A stretch of 20,364 bases of DNA from a virus: IMG/VR virus record IMGVR_UViG_3300046000_000833, positions 1-20,364 of that record, one strand, 5' to 3'. Of this stretch, positions 13,800 to 20,364 are shown piece by piece (within the stretch, counting starts at the first letter, position 1; the number at the start of each line of letters is the position of its first letter). The translations under genes were made by a program, and so were the position numbers. The notes below the pieces were generated by a model that saw nothing but the letters and a program-made list of their open reading frames with translations, did no database searches and was not told the DNA's origin.

Positions 13800-14975
13800 T
13801 TAAGGTGTGCCGTTAGCAACCACGTCACTAATTGTTGTAAAGACGCCTGCACTTGTCATGCTTGCTATTGTAGTAGCACCGTATTTAAAAATCAATTTAC
13901 CACCAGATTCTTCAATACTAAAGTTGGTTGTTGCTAGTTTTGCTACGGTGCCATTTGCATTACCCGTACCGCCGTTGGCCGTAGCCAAAGTACCAGCAAG
14001 AGTCACAACACCAGTGGATGCTGTTGAAGGAGTAAACCCCGTTGAACCTGCGCTAAACGACGACACACCCGCAGCAATAGCGCCAATCTGGTTTTGCACA
14101 AACGCGGTAGTTGCAATCTGGGTTGTGTTTGTGCCGTTTGAGGCGGTTGGGGCAGCAGGCGTGCCTGCCAAAGTTGGGCTAGTTGCAAATACCAACGCTC
14201 CAGACCCCGTCTCATCCGTTATAGCCGCAGCTAAATTGGCGCTAGATGGCGTACCTAAGAATGTAGCGACCCCAGTTCCAAGACTTGTAATGCCCGTTCC
14301 GCCGTTGAGCACGGGGAGTGTGCCGGTTACGTTGGTTGCCAGATTAACAAACGTTGTAGATGTTGTGCCTGTACCGCCGTTAAGTATTGGCAGTGTGCCC
14401 GTGACTTGGGATGTTAAGTTCACGTTAGCCAACGTACCGCCAAGGGTCAAGTTGCCTGTGCTTGTGACTGTGCCTGTCAGGGTAATGCCGTTGACTGTAC
14501 CTGTACCGGTTACGCTTGTGACGCCGTCGGCTACGCTTGAAGCCACTTTGACAAAGTCTGTGCCGTTGAAATACACAACGCACTTCTCACCCACAGCTAC
14601 AGAAACACCGGTCTGGCCATAGGCTTTGAATGTCACTGTGCCACCCGTAGCGGCGTTGTCCACAATGTATGACTTGCTTACGGCAGGGGAGCTAACCGTA
14701 CCAACTGTGATGATCTTGGTTGTGGTCAGCGTACCTGCCACCTTGATGATGGCGTACTGCCCAGAGTTTGCTGTGATGTTAGAAGCCGCGTCATCACCAG
14801 CAGTATTGTCAAGCGTAACCGCGCCGTCACCTGTGAAAGTGGACGTACCAGCAATCGCAATGTCTAAGTAGTTGGTTAGAGCGTTGTTGACCAGATCGCC
14901 CCATGAGCCATCAAAGTAGCCTTCAACTGGAAGGGGTAGATCCAGTAGGGCTGTGTTATTAAGTCCGGCGGGCAT
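13800..14975 (-). CDS. Tail fibre protein with Phage_fiber_2-like repeats
   Basis: 391 residues. The ATG at 14975 follows the S74 fibre stop after two bases, with AAGGA at 14981-14985. The N-terminus MPAGLNNTALLDLPLPVEGY and DGSWGDLVNNALTNYLDIAI is a conserved fibre opening. The middle is Thr/Gly/Val-rich with three NGGTG loops (about residues 200, 222 and 335). Around residues 282-296 lies TTQIATTAFVQNQIG, the signature of the Phage_fiber_2 repeat (PF03406). The last part repeats short beta-strand units. It most likely forms a trimeric beta-structured fibre. No chaperone domain is present at its own C-terminus, unlike the preceding fibre. Confidence 0.92.
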   Translation of the reverse strand: MPAGLNNTALLDLPLPVEGYFDGSWGDLVNNALTNYLDIAIAGTSTFTGDGAVTLDNTAGDDAASNITANSGQYAIIKVAGTLTTTKIITVGTVSSPAVSKSYIVDNAATGGTVTFKAYGQTGVSVAVGEKCVVYFNGTDFVKVASSVADGVTSVTGTGTVNGITLTGTVTSTGNLTLGGTLANVNLTSQVTGTLPILNGGTGTTSTTFVNLATNVTGTLPVLNGGTGITSLGTGVATFLGTPSSANLAAAITDETGSGALVFATSPTLAGTPAAPTASNGTNTTQIATTAFVQNQIGAIAAGVSSFSAGSTGFTPSTASTGVVTLAGTLATANGGTGNANGTVAKLATTNFSIEESGGKLIFKYGATTIASMTSAGVFTTISDVVANGTP

Positions 14976-14977
14976 AA

Positions 14978-17900
14978 TTATCCTTCAATGAGTTTGGCGA
15001 CCAGCGCCTCAAGTTTAGCGATGCGGTCTTCGTGTTCAGCCACAGCAGCAAGAGCCAAAGCACTGAGTTTTTCGTAGTCTACCGCCAATGAACCATCAGG
15101 TCGAGTGCGAACTGCGCGGGGGAAATTCTTTTGAACGTCTTGGGCTATAACGCCAAAGTCAGCTTTCTGGACAAAATAACCGTCTTCGCCGCCTTCAGAC
15201 GCAACATATTCGTCTGTCCAATCAAACAACTTGCCACCAATTGCTGATGCTGTAGCTGCTGCGTTGGGGATGTTTTGAATATTTTCTTTGAACTTGCTGT
15301 CTGAAGAATAGAAAGCAACAACACTGTTTGTTGCACGAATCTGACCGGCTGTGCCAGAACCTGCTGTACCAACACCCAGAGAGTTCATCTGAAAGTTATT
15401 TGATGTGTTAGTTGCGTTGGCTGTAGTAGCTGTAGTTGCTGTTGTGGCTGTAGCAGCGTTACCAGAACATGAGGTAGATGAACCGTTAATGTTCATTGTC
15501 TGGCCGGACAGAAGTGTAGCGGCTGCTGCGGCTGTGTAGCCTCGACCGTAGTTGTCCGAACCGTTTGTTCCGGTAAAAGTGGCCATGCCGCTAGTGTTTG
15601 CGCTGGCCGTTACAGGAAATGTTCCTGATGCGTTGTAGTAAACAGCAAAAACGTAACCGTTGACATCTCGGGCAACAACTTTACTCGCAGTAGCCGCAGT
15701 AGTTGCATCAACAGCAGCAGTTACCGCAGCAGAACCATTGAATGATGTGCCCGTCAAATACGAGCCGAGTGTCAGCGTATTAGTCGTGTTTGCTGTAATG
15801 GTGATGTTGGCGCTACCGTTAAACGATGTGCCGTTAATTGTGCGGGCTGTTTGTAGCGTTGTGGCAGTAGCCGCGTTACCTGTAGTCGAGCTAGAAGTTG
15901 TAGCATTTCCAGATAAAGCCGCTGTTATTGTGCCCGCGCTAAAGTTACCAGAAGCATCCCTAGCAACAATGGCCGATGCTGTATTTGCGTTGGTAGCGTT
16001 AGACGTTACTGTAAATGTAGCTGCGCTTGACTGATTAGCCGTGAATGTCTGTGAACCAGACAAGCCCGTGCCGGACACATTCATTGTCAGTGTGCCGTTG
16101 TTTACGTTGGCGGCTGTTGTAGCCGTTGTAGCATTCCCAGACAAAGACGCTGTAATAGTACCGGCAGAGAAGTTACCCGAGGCATCACGCGCTACGATGG
16201 CCGATGCAGTGTTTGCATTAGTGGCAGTTGTGGCTGAGTTGGAAACTTTGCCAGCAGTCGAGATCGTGCTCAGCTTGGTATCTGCAATAGAGCCTGCCAA
16301 CATGGTGTTGGTTACGGTGCCAGAATCGCCCGTTGTAATCGCCGTACCTGTTGTGGCTGGAAGCGTAAAGACTGTACCCGTACCAGCAATAGCCGCAGGG
16401 ATAACCTGAACCGTACCAGAAGTAGAACCGGGTAAGGTGACGCTAGAAATGCCAGTCAATGCTTGGTTAGCTGATGTTCTGTTTAGCGCAGTAGAAGTTG
16501 TTCCAATAAAAACTGCGGAGTTACCCAGTACAGCCGAAGGAATGGTTCCCGCCAAATTGCCAGCAGTCAAGTTTGTCAAATTAGCGCCGGTAACAGCACC
16601 AAACAAGCCAGACCATGTGCCCGTAGTCACCGTGCCGGTTGTGGTCAAATTTGTAGACCCGGCCAAAGGCGAAGCGCCAATGGTATTGTAGGAAATTGTC
16701 TGTGCGGCAGAACCATTAAACGTTGTGCCTGATACTGCGCCTGTACCGCTGCTGTTCATTGTCAGTGCGTTAGGCAAAGAAAGGGCAGAGTAAGCAAACG
16801 CAGAACCTGTCCAGTTCAGATATGTAGCCGCCGTTGTAGGAGCAACAATATAAGCCGTTGTGCCTGCCGCTGTGTTGTACGAAATCTGGTTAGCTGCACC
16901 GCCAGCCGTGTTTGTTGCTGTGGTTGCTGTAGTTGCGTTACCAGTCAACGCGGCTGTGATCGTGCCCGCGGCGAAGTTACCAGAGGCGTCACGAGCTACA
17001 ACCTTAGAGGCGGTATTGGTAGACGTGGCGTCTACCGCAAATGTACGAGCCGCAGAACCATCATACGTACCTGCGCTCGTTAGGTATGTACCCGCAGTCA
17101 AAGCATTGGCCACTGAACCCGCTTGTCCGGAGATGGCTCCTGTTACAGCAGCGCCATTGATTGCAATAGCTGTATTGGTTACAGAAGTAAGTTGGCCCTG
17201 TGCATTAACTGCAAATACAGGAACTTGAGAAGCAGAACCGTATGTAGCGGCTGAAACCGTGGTGTTAGCAATGTTAAACGTGTAAGTTGGAGACTCGTTT
17301 AAACCTGTACCCGCCGTGTACGTAATTGGCGCAGAAAACTGCTGAAAAACAATTGCTGTCGTGCCAATTGTGATGGGTGGCGGAGTCTGTTGCACCCAAG
17401 CGGTGTTGACATTAGCCGTGCCACTGGTCACCAAGAAGAAGTCGCCCTCGTCGATCTGGTCAACGCCCGTACCAACAGAGTCCATGTCTGATGATCGGGT
17501 TAGGATGTAAGGCGTTCCAGCAGAGCCAACCTGCGTGACAACGTACACGCCGTTATTTGCACCGGCTACTTCGTTCTTGACCAGTATTCTTTCGGAGACA
17601 ACAGTCAGTGTTGAGTCCACAGACAGAGCGCCGTTGGCGTTTCCTGTGAGCGTTGCGCCAACTCCAGAGGAGCCGTTGTTGTATGTGTTTGCTGGCAGCG
17701 CTGCTGTGGTGGCTAAAGCAACTGCTTCGTGGAAGTGAATACCAGATGCAATTGCGTCAGCGTACTCTTTATTAACAATGTCTGTATTACTAGTAGGAGC
17801 CGTAGAAATTGTGCCTGTAGTTAACGCTGCAGATGTTGCGGTAATTGCGCCAAATGCGGTTTGGACTACTTGCGTTCCTGCTTCATTTTGATACGCCGAC

Positions 17901-18199
17901 CGTGAGGATGGGTACGTAACAAAAACATCTTTTGAATTGGCGGCAAAATTTACTAGGGAACCGCCATTACTAGACGACAGAACCGTTGTACGAGATAACG
18001 TTGTACCGGAAGAAGTGTACGTACCGATGCCTACTTCCCAATCACCTGTGATTGAGTCTGCGATGGCATAGTATGTTGTGTTGCCGTTACCTACAGCGGC
18101 AAAAGATTGAAACCCAGATACCGCCCCAGCAAGTGTCAGTGTGCCTGTACCAGCAGTGGTAGAGGTTTCTTTAACCCGATCTTTTAAAACTAAAGCCAT
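14978..18199 (-). CDS. Large tail fibre/spike protein with C-terminal peptidase S74 intramolecular chaperone
   Basis: 1073 residues. AAGGA at 18206-18210 supports the ATG at 18199. Residues 1-105 are a conserved fibre opening (MALVLKDRVKETSTTAGTGT, YYAIADSITGDWEVG, DVFVTYPSSRSAYQNE). Residues about 150-330 form a second module (HFHEAVALATTAALPANTYN; RILVKNEVAGANNGVYVVTQ). Residues about 330-940 are a long repetitive Thr/Ala/Gly/Asn shaft with recurring VARDASGNF units. The last 108 residues are an S74 domain: SDSKFKENI, FGVIAQDVQKNFP and a helical end (DRIAKLEALVAKL). Ser966 and Lys971 have the Ser/Lys dyad spacing known for endosialidase-type chaperones, so self-cleavage after trimer folding is expected. 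The shaft is probably a receptor-contacting trimer. No depolymerase active site was recognised. Confidence 0.95.
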   Translation of the reverse strand: MALVLKDRVKETSTTAGTGTLTLAGAVSGFQSFAAVGNGNTTYYAIADSITGDWEVGIGTYTSSGTTLSRTTVLSSSNGGSLVNFAANSKDVFVTYPSSRSAYQNEAGTQVVQTAFGAITATSAALTTGTISTAPTSNTDIVNKEYADAIASGIHFHEAVALATTAALPANTYNNGSSGVGATLTGNANGALSVDSTLTVVSERILVKNEVAGANNGVYVVTQVGSAGTPYILTRSSDMDSVGTGVDQIDEGDFFLVTSGTANVNTAWVQQTPPPITIGTTAIVFQQFSAPITYTAGTGLNESPTYTFNIANTTVSAATYGSASQVPVFAVNAQGQLTSVTNTAIAINGAAVTGAISGQAGSVANALTAGTYLTSAGTYDGSAARTFAVDATSTNTASKVVARDASGNFAAGTITAALTGNATTATTATNTAGGAANQISYNTAAGTTAYIVAPTTAATYLNWTGSAFAYSALSLPNALTMNSSGTGAVSGTTFNGSAAQTISYNTIGASPLAGSTNLTTTGTVTTGTWSGLFGAVTGANLTNLTAGNLAGTIPSAVLGNSAVFIGTTSTALNRTSANQALTGISSVTLPGSTSGTVQVIPAAIAGTGTVFTLPATTGTAITTGDSGTVTNTMLAGSIADTKLSTISTAGKVSNSATTATNANTASAIVARDASGNFSAGTITASLSGNATTATTAANVNNGTLTMNVSGTGLSGSQTFTANQSSAATFTVTSNATNANTASAIVARDASGNFSAGTITAALSGNATTSSSTTGNAATATTLQTARTINGTSFNGSANITITANTTNTLTLGSYLTGTSFNGSAAVTAAVDATTAATASKVVARDVNGYVFAVYYNASGTFPVTASANTSGMATFTGTNGSDNYGRGYTAAAAATLLSGQTMNINGSSTSCSGNAATATTATTATTANATNTSNNFQMNSLGVGTAGSGTAGQIRATNSVVAFYSSDSKFKENIQNIPNAAATASAIGGKLFDWTDEYVASEGGEDGYFVQKADFGVIAQDVQKNFPRAVRTRPDGSLAVDYEKLSALALAAVAEHEDRIAKLEALVAKLIEG
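15655..17010 (-). repeat. VARDASGNF/GNATTAT repeat units of the S74 fibre shaft
   Basis: At least four related units start near 17010, 16207, 15977 and 15690 (minus strand). They encode SKVVARDASGNFAAGTIT, SAIVARDASGNFSAGTIT (twice) and a diverged KVVARDVNGYVFA. Each of the first three is followed by a Thr/Ala-rich GNATTAT stretch. The two middle copies are nearly identical in protein but differ at many third codon positions, suggesting older duplication held by selection or repeated recombination between fibre alleles. Confidence 0.8.
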
Positions 18200-18208
18200 T
18201 TTTAATCC

Positions 18209-19132
18209 TTACGACGGTAAGTTGTTCCAACCGGGGTTTTGAGCACTGTTGATATTTTGCCAGTTTGGGTTCTGGCTGTCATCAATTACCGCCCAAACAA
18301 GTACGTCGCCAATAGAAACAAGAAGCTGGATGCCCGTCACGTTTGCGTTTACCGTCTTAACAACACTTATAGCATCAATCGCAGATACAAACTCAGCAAC
18401 AGAACCAGCAAATACAACCTGCGTTGACACCGCATCCACAGCAGAAGCGCCTTCATTGACAGCCACTTGAATAGAAAGGCCGCGCTGCATCAAATCAACG
18501 CCAGACACACCTTCAGCTACAAGCGCTACAAAACTAGCCGCAACTGTGTTGGCATCAATACCACTAATAGCTTCAACAATAGCAGCAACAAAATCAACCT
18601 GCGATGTACTTACGGCACTGGCAGAAACACCCTCGGCAACCGCTGCGGCAAACGCCACTTGCGTTGCTAAAGAATCAACACCAGAACCCGCTTCAGAAAT
18701 GCTTACGGCAAATACTGCCTGCCCAACTATTGCATCTACAGCACTTGCGGCTTCCGCAACACTACTAACAAAATTAACTTGCCCAGCAACGGCATCTACA
18801 CCAGAAGCTGCTTCCGTGATATTTCCGGGGTATGTGCCCAAAGCAGAAACAGTATCAACCCCGCTTGCGGCTTCTGGAATAGAAACATTGAACGTGTTGT
18901 TGATGGTATCAACAGAATCCACGCCAGACGCAGCTTCTGCAACTGATCCCGCAAAGGTAGTAAGCACAGAAACGTTATCTAGCGCAGACACGCTCTCAGC
19001 CATCACACCACCGGCGATAAAGATTGCATCTACAGCATCAACGCCTGACCCTGATTCTGAAACGGAGACGGCGAACGTGTTGCCCCCTTGAGAGGCAAAC
19101 GGCGCTTGAGCAAAAGCTACATCCCCGAACAT
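18209..19132 (-). CDS. Virion protein made of about twelve 20-residue beta repeats
   Basis: 307 residues, ATG at 19132, six bases after the preceding stop with a weak AGGG upstream. Residues from about 19 to 255 are tandem units of about 20 residues with the consensus F-x-x-x-V-x-E-x-x-S-x-V-D-x-V, for example FNVSIPEAASGVDTVSALGT, FVSSVAEAASAVDAIVGQAV and FAVSISEAGSGVDSLATQVA. Glu, Ser and Asp recur at fixed positions. The units differ in DNA, so the array is old and kept by selection. The C-terminal 40 residues are different: a hydrophobic LLVSIGDVLVWAVID, then DSQNPNWQ and SAQNPGWNN, a duplicated Gln-Asn-Pro-x-Trp motif. Comparable EaaSaxD repeats occur, as I recall, in other uncultured phages. 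A fibre or beta-solenoid structure is inferred; function unknown. Confidence 0.88.
   Translation of the reverse strand: MFGDVAFAQAPFASQGGNTFAVSVSESGSGVDAVDAIFIAGGVMAESVSALDNVSVLTTFAGSVAEAASGVDSVDTINNTFNVSIPEAASGVDTVSALGTYPGNITEAASGVDAVAGQVNFVSSVAEAASAVDAIVGQAVFAVSISEAGSGVDSLATQVAFAAAVAEGVSASAVSTSQVDFVAAIVEAISGIDANTVAASFVALVAEGVSGVDLMQRGLSIQVAVNEGASAVDAVSTQVVFAGSVAEFVSAIDAISVVKTVNANVTGIQLLVSIGDVLVWAVIDDSQNPNWQNINSAQNPGWNNLPS
18369..19075 (-). repeat. Protein-level tandem array, about 60 bp per unit
   Basis: About twelve in-frame units of roughly 20 codons encode the E-x-x-S-x-V-D pattern of the 307-aa protein. On the plus strand they appear as recurring words such as agcttctgcaac and gcttccgcaac, roughly 60 bases apart. 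Units are degenerate at the DNA level, unlike the exact 48-bp repeats of the giant gene. Confidence 0.85.
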
Positions 19133-19138
19133 ACCCTA

Positions 19139-19702
19139 TTAGGTCGCTGTTAAGGAAAACTGATATGTTACGTTCAGTGTATCGCCGTTGGCTACAGACT
19201 TATCAAGGCCCTGAAAGTTTCCTACAGAGAACAAAATACCAGAGTTGTCTGTAGTAGAAGCCAAGAAAGCTCCAGCAATCGTAGCTGTATTATTCATAGC
19301 AAACGATGCGGGGGAAGCTGTGTTAGAAATCACTGATGGGTTAGCTGTAGAAGCCGCGCCAAACGTCACAGCTTTGCGACTACCTGTGTATGCGGTGTTT
19401 TCCGCCCAACCTGCGTGGGAGGCCAAGGTATCGCCAGCAGCGTATGTATTGCTTGCACCGGGGCCTGTTACCAAACCAAGATACCAAGTGGTAGTCTGCG
19501 CAGTACCAGCAAGGTACGCACCGTTCATGTTGGCCAAGCCTTGGTTAACGACCAAGTTGTGGAAGGTGTCTGACCACTTCTCTACGCCGTCTGCGCCTAC
19601 GCAAGTAACGGTGTAAACACCACCAGCACCAACGGTTTCACCGAGGCCGGGGCGTGTGACTAAAGTGGCTGTCACTTGGTCTTTTGCTGAACTGAATTCC
19701 AT
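19139..19702 (-). CDS. Conserved virion structural protein
   Basis: 187 residues. AAGGA at 19709-19713 overlaps the previous stop and supports the ATG at 19702. The N-terminal part contains VTCVGADGVEKWSDTFHNLV; residues 55-100 contain NMNGAYLAG, TTWYLGLVTGPG and YAAGDTLASHAGW; the end has FSVGNFQGLDKSVANGDTLN and VTYQFSLTA. The 'YAAGDT..SHAGW' and 'GDTL.VTY..SL' motifs match a family of small phage structural proteins I recall next to adaptor and fibre genes. It is probably a tail or fibre-attachment component. No enzyme motif, membrane segment or signal peptide is visible. Confidence 0.88.
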   Translation of the reverse strand: MEFSSAKDQVTATLVTRPGLGETVGAGGVYTVTCVGADGVEKWSDTFHNLVVNQGLANMNGAYLAGTAQTTTWYLGLVTGPGASNTYAAGDTLASHAGWAENTAYTGSRKAVTFGAASTANPSVISNTASPASFAMNNTATIAGAFLASTTDNSGILFSVGNFQGLDKSVANGDTLNVTYQFSLTAT

Positions 19703-19711
19703 GATAGATCC

Positions 19712-20161
19712 TTAAGAAATGCGCACAATCGCGCTGTTGGCATCGGGGGTTGGGAAGATGATTTGGAAAGTATCGTTGCTTACTGTCTTGTCTGAACCGA
19801 AGTCCAGCACAGCAACAGACTTGTTGCCTTGAGTAACGTTATAAATCAAAGCGCCTCTAGCTGTAAATGTGGCATTTGTCCAAGTTGTGTTGTTGAACGA
19901 AACAAACGCTGTAGGAACACCGCTAGTATTGTTGCCGGAAGTTGGCGAAGTGGAAATCACCAACGTGTTACCGCCGGTTGTGTAACCGCCCCCATTTGGC
20001 ACTTCGTTAGTACTGTTATAGACGGTTGTGGTTGGGCCAATGTTTGCCGCTGCTGTATACAACGCCACTTTAAAAGTGTTAGGTGTGGTAGGGCCAAAGT
20101 TATGAACCGCCTGAAGCAGTTCAACTTTAAAACTTGTGGTTGCTGTTTGCGAAATTGACAT
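19712..20161 (-). CDS. Conserved small virion protein
   Basis: 149 residues. The ATG at 20161 comes one base after the upstream stop, with AAGGTG about nine bases before it. Beginning MSISQTATTSFKVELLQAVHNFG, it continues with FKVALYTAAANIG, NEVPNGGGYTTGGNTL, FNNTTWTNATFTARGALIYN, AVLDFGSDKTV and FPTPDANSAIVRIS. This pattern is very recurrent in uncultured phages as I remember it, directly after adaptor genes. It is rich in beta strands and probably a tail or head-tail structural protein. The following 187-aa gene has similar composition, so the two may assemble together. Confidence 0.88.
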   Translation of the reverse strand: MSISQTATTSFKVELLQAVHNFGPTTPNTFKVALYTAAANIGPTTTVYNSTNEVPNGGGYTTGGNTLVISTSPTSGNNTSGVPTAFVSFNNTTWTNATFTARGALIYNVTQGNKSVAVLDFGSDKTVSNDTFQIIFPTPDANSAIVRIS

Positions 20162-20162
20162 A

Positions 20163-20364
20163 TCAAGTCACCTTTTGTCGGAACTGTCCAGAACGATATG
20201 CGTCTTGACGCTCCATACCATCGGCCAAACGTTTTGCTAGTGCAAGAGCTTCCATGAACTTCTGATTGTACAGAGTCATCATATCTGGCTCACCCTTCAT
20301 GTAGGTGTAAGCCTCAACCAATGAGCCGTACAACAGCACAGAATCGAAGTTATCACCAAGCCAT
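20163..20364 (-). CDS. Adaptor/head-tail connector-like protein, C-terminal fragment
   Basis: A reading frame enters from the window edge and ends with TGA at 20163-20165, giving the last 66 residues. The visible part is helical: DNFDSVLLYGSLVEAYTYMK, then MTLYNQKFMEALALAKRLAD, then ERQDAYRSGQFRQK. The LLYGSLVEAYTYMKGE segment followed by a Tyr-x-x-x-Phe-x-x-Ala helix resembles phage adaptor proteins (SU10 adaptor type, head-tail connector). The start and most of the protein are outside. Position at the head of the tail gene block fits a neck component. Family assignment is tentative. Confidence 0.75.
   Translation of the reverse strand, partial: WLGDNFDSVLLYGSLVEAYTYMKGEPDMMTLYNQKFMEALALAKRLADGMERQDAYRSGQFRQKVT

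Noticed and set aside
13807-14622. Plus-strand open frame of 271 codons opposite the 391-aa fibre
   Set aside because: Low-complexity Val/Pro/Ala product arising from Thr/Gly/Val-rich fibre codons; no Shine-Dalgarno, and the minus-strand fibre has family motifs.
11871-18199. Diversity-generating retroelement variable region in the fibre cluster
   Set aside because: No reverse transcriptase, template repeat or C-type-lectin-like variable end was seen in the window. Partner elements outside the window cannot be excluded.
18546-19091. Plus-strand open frame of 181 codons opposite the 20-residue repeat gene
   Set aside because: Antisense of a periodic coding repeat; composition is Ala/Thr/Ser-rich without any motif.

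Overview
The window is a dense block of late (structural and lysis) genes from a tailed double-stranded DNA bacteriophage, or a prophage of one. All 20 supported genes lie on the minus strand, so transcription runs from high to low coordinates. Phage hallmarks are a GH24 endolysin, a 3TM holin, a tail assembly chaperone, a tail fibre ending in a peptidase S74 (endosialidase-type) chaperone, a Phage_fiber_2-like fibre, an adaptor-like fragment and a very large probable internal virion protein. There is no integrase, terminase, capsid, replication gene or tRNA here. The host cannot be fixed from the sequence; many starts have good AAGGA/GGAG Shine-Dalgarno sites, so it is a bacterium. The style of the structural genes resembles uncultured freshwater or marine podovirus-like phages, which is recollection and inference.

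Layout in the direction of transcription. (1) 20364-18209: C-terminus of an adaptor/connector-like gene, two small conserved virion proteins and a protein made of about twelve 20-residue repeats. (2) 18199-11408: the fibre region, with a 1073-aa S74 fibre, a 391-aa fibre, a 156-aa fibre-like protein, a 480-aa propeller-like protein and a tail assembly chaperone. (3) 11405-9216: a membrane and lysis module of seven genes, each overlapping the next by 1 or 4 bases. It includes two very small genes (30 and 49 codons) and ends with the holin and the endolysin. (4) 9207-1: a 634-aa tail hub/propeller-like protein, an 89-aa conserved small protein, a 2037-aa repeat-rich giant protein and the first 305 residues of a second protein sharing a helical motif with it.

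Gaps between genes are 0 to 16 bases, so no stretch over 300 bases lacks a gene. I see no room for an intergenic promoter or terminator, and the whole block reads as one co-transcribed late operon. The adaptor, hub and fibre products would build the tail; the holin and lysozyme release progeny; the giant protein and its downstream partner are candidates for ejected internal proteins. The most unusual parts are the giant protein with its exact coding tandem repeats, the 20-residue repeat protein and the chained small membrane genes.
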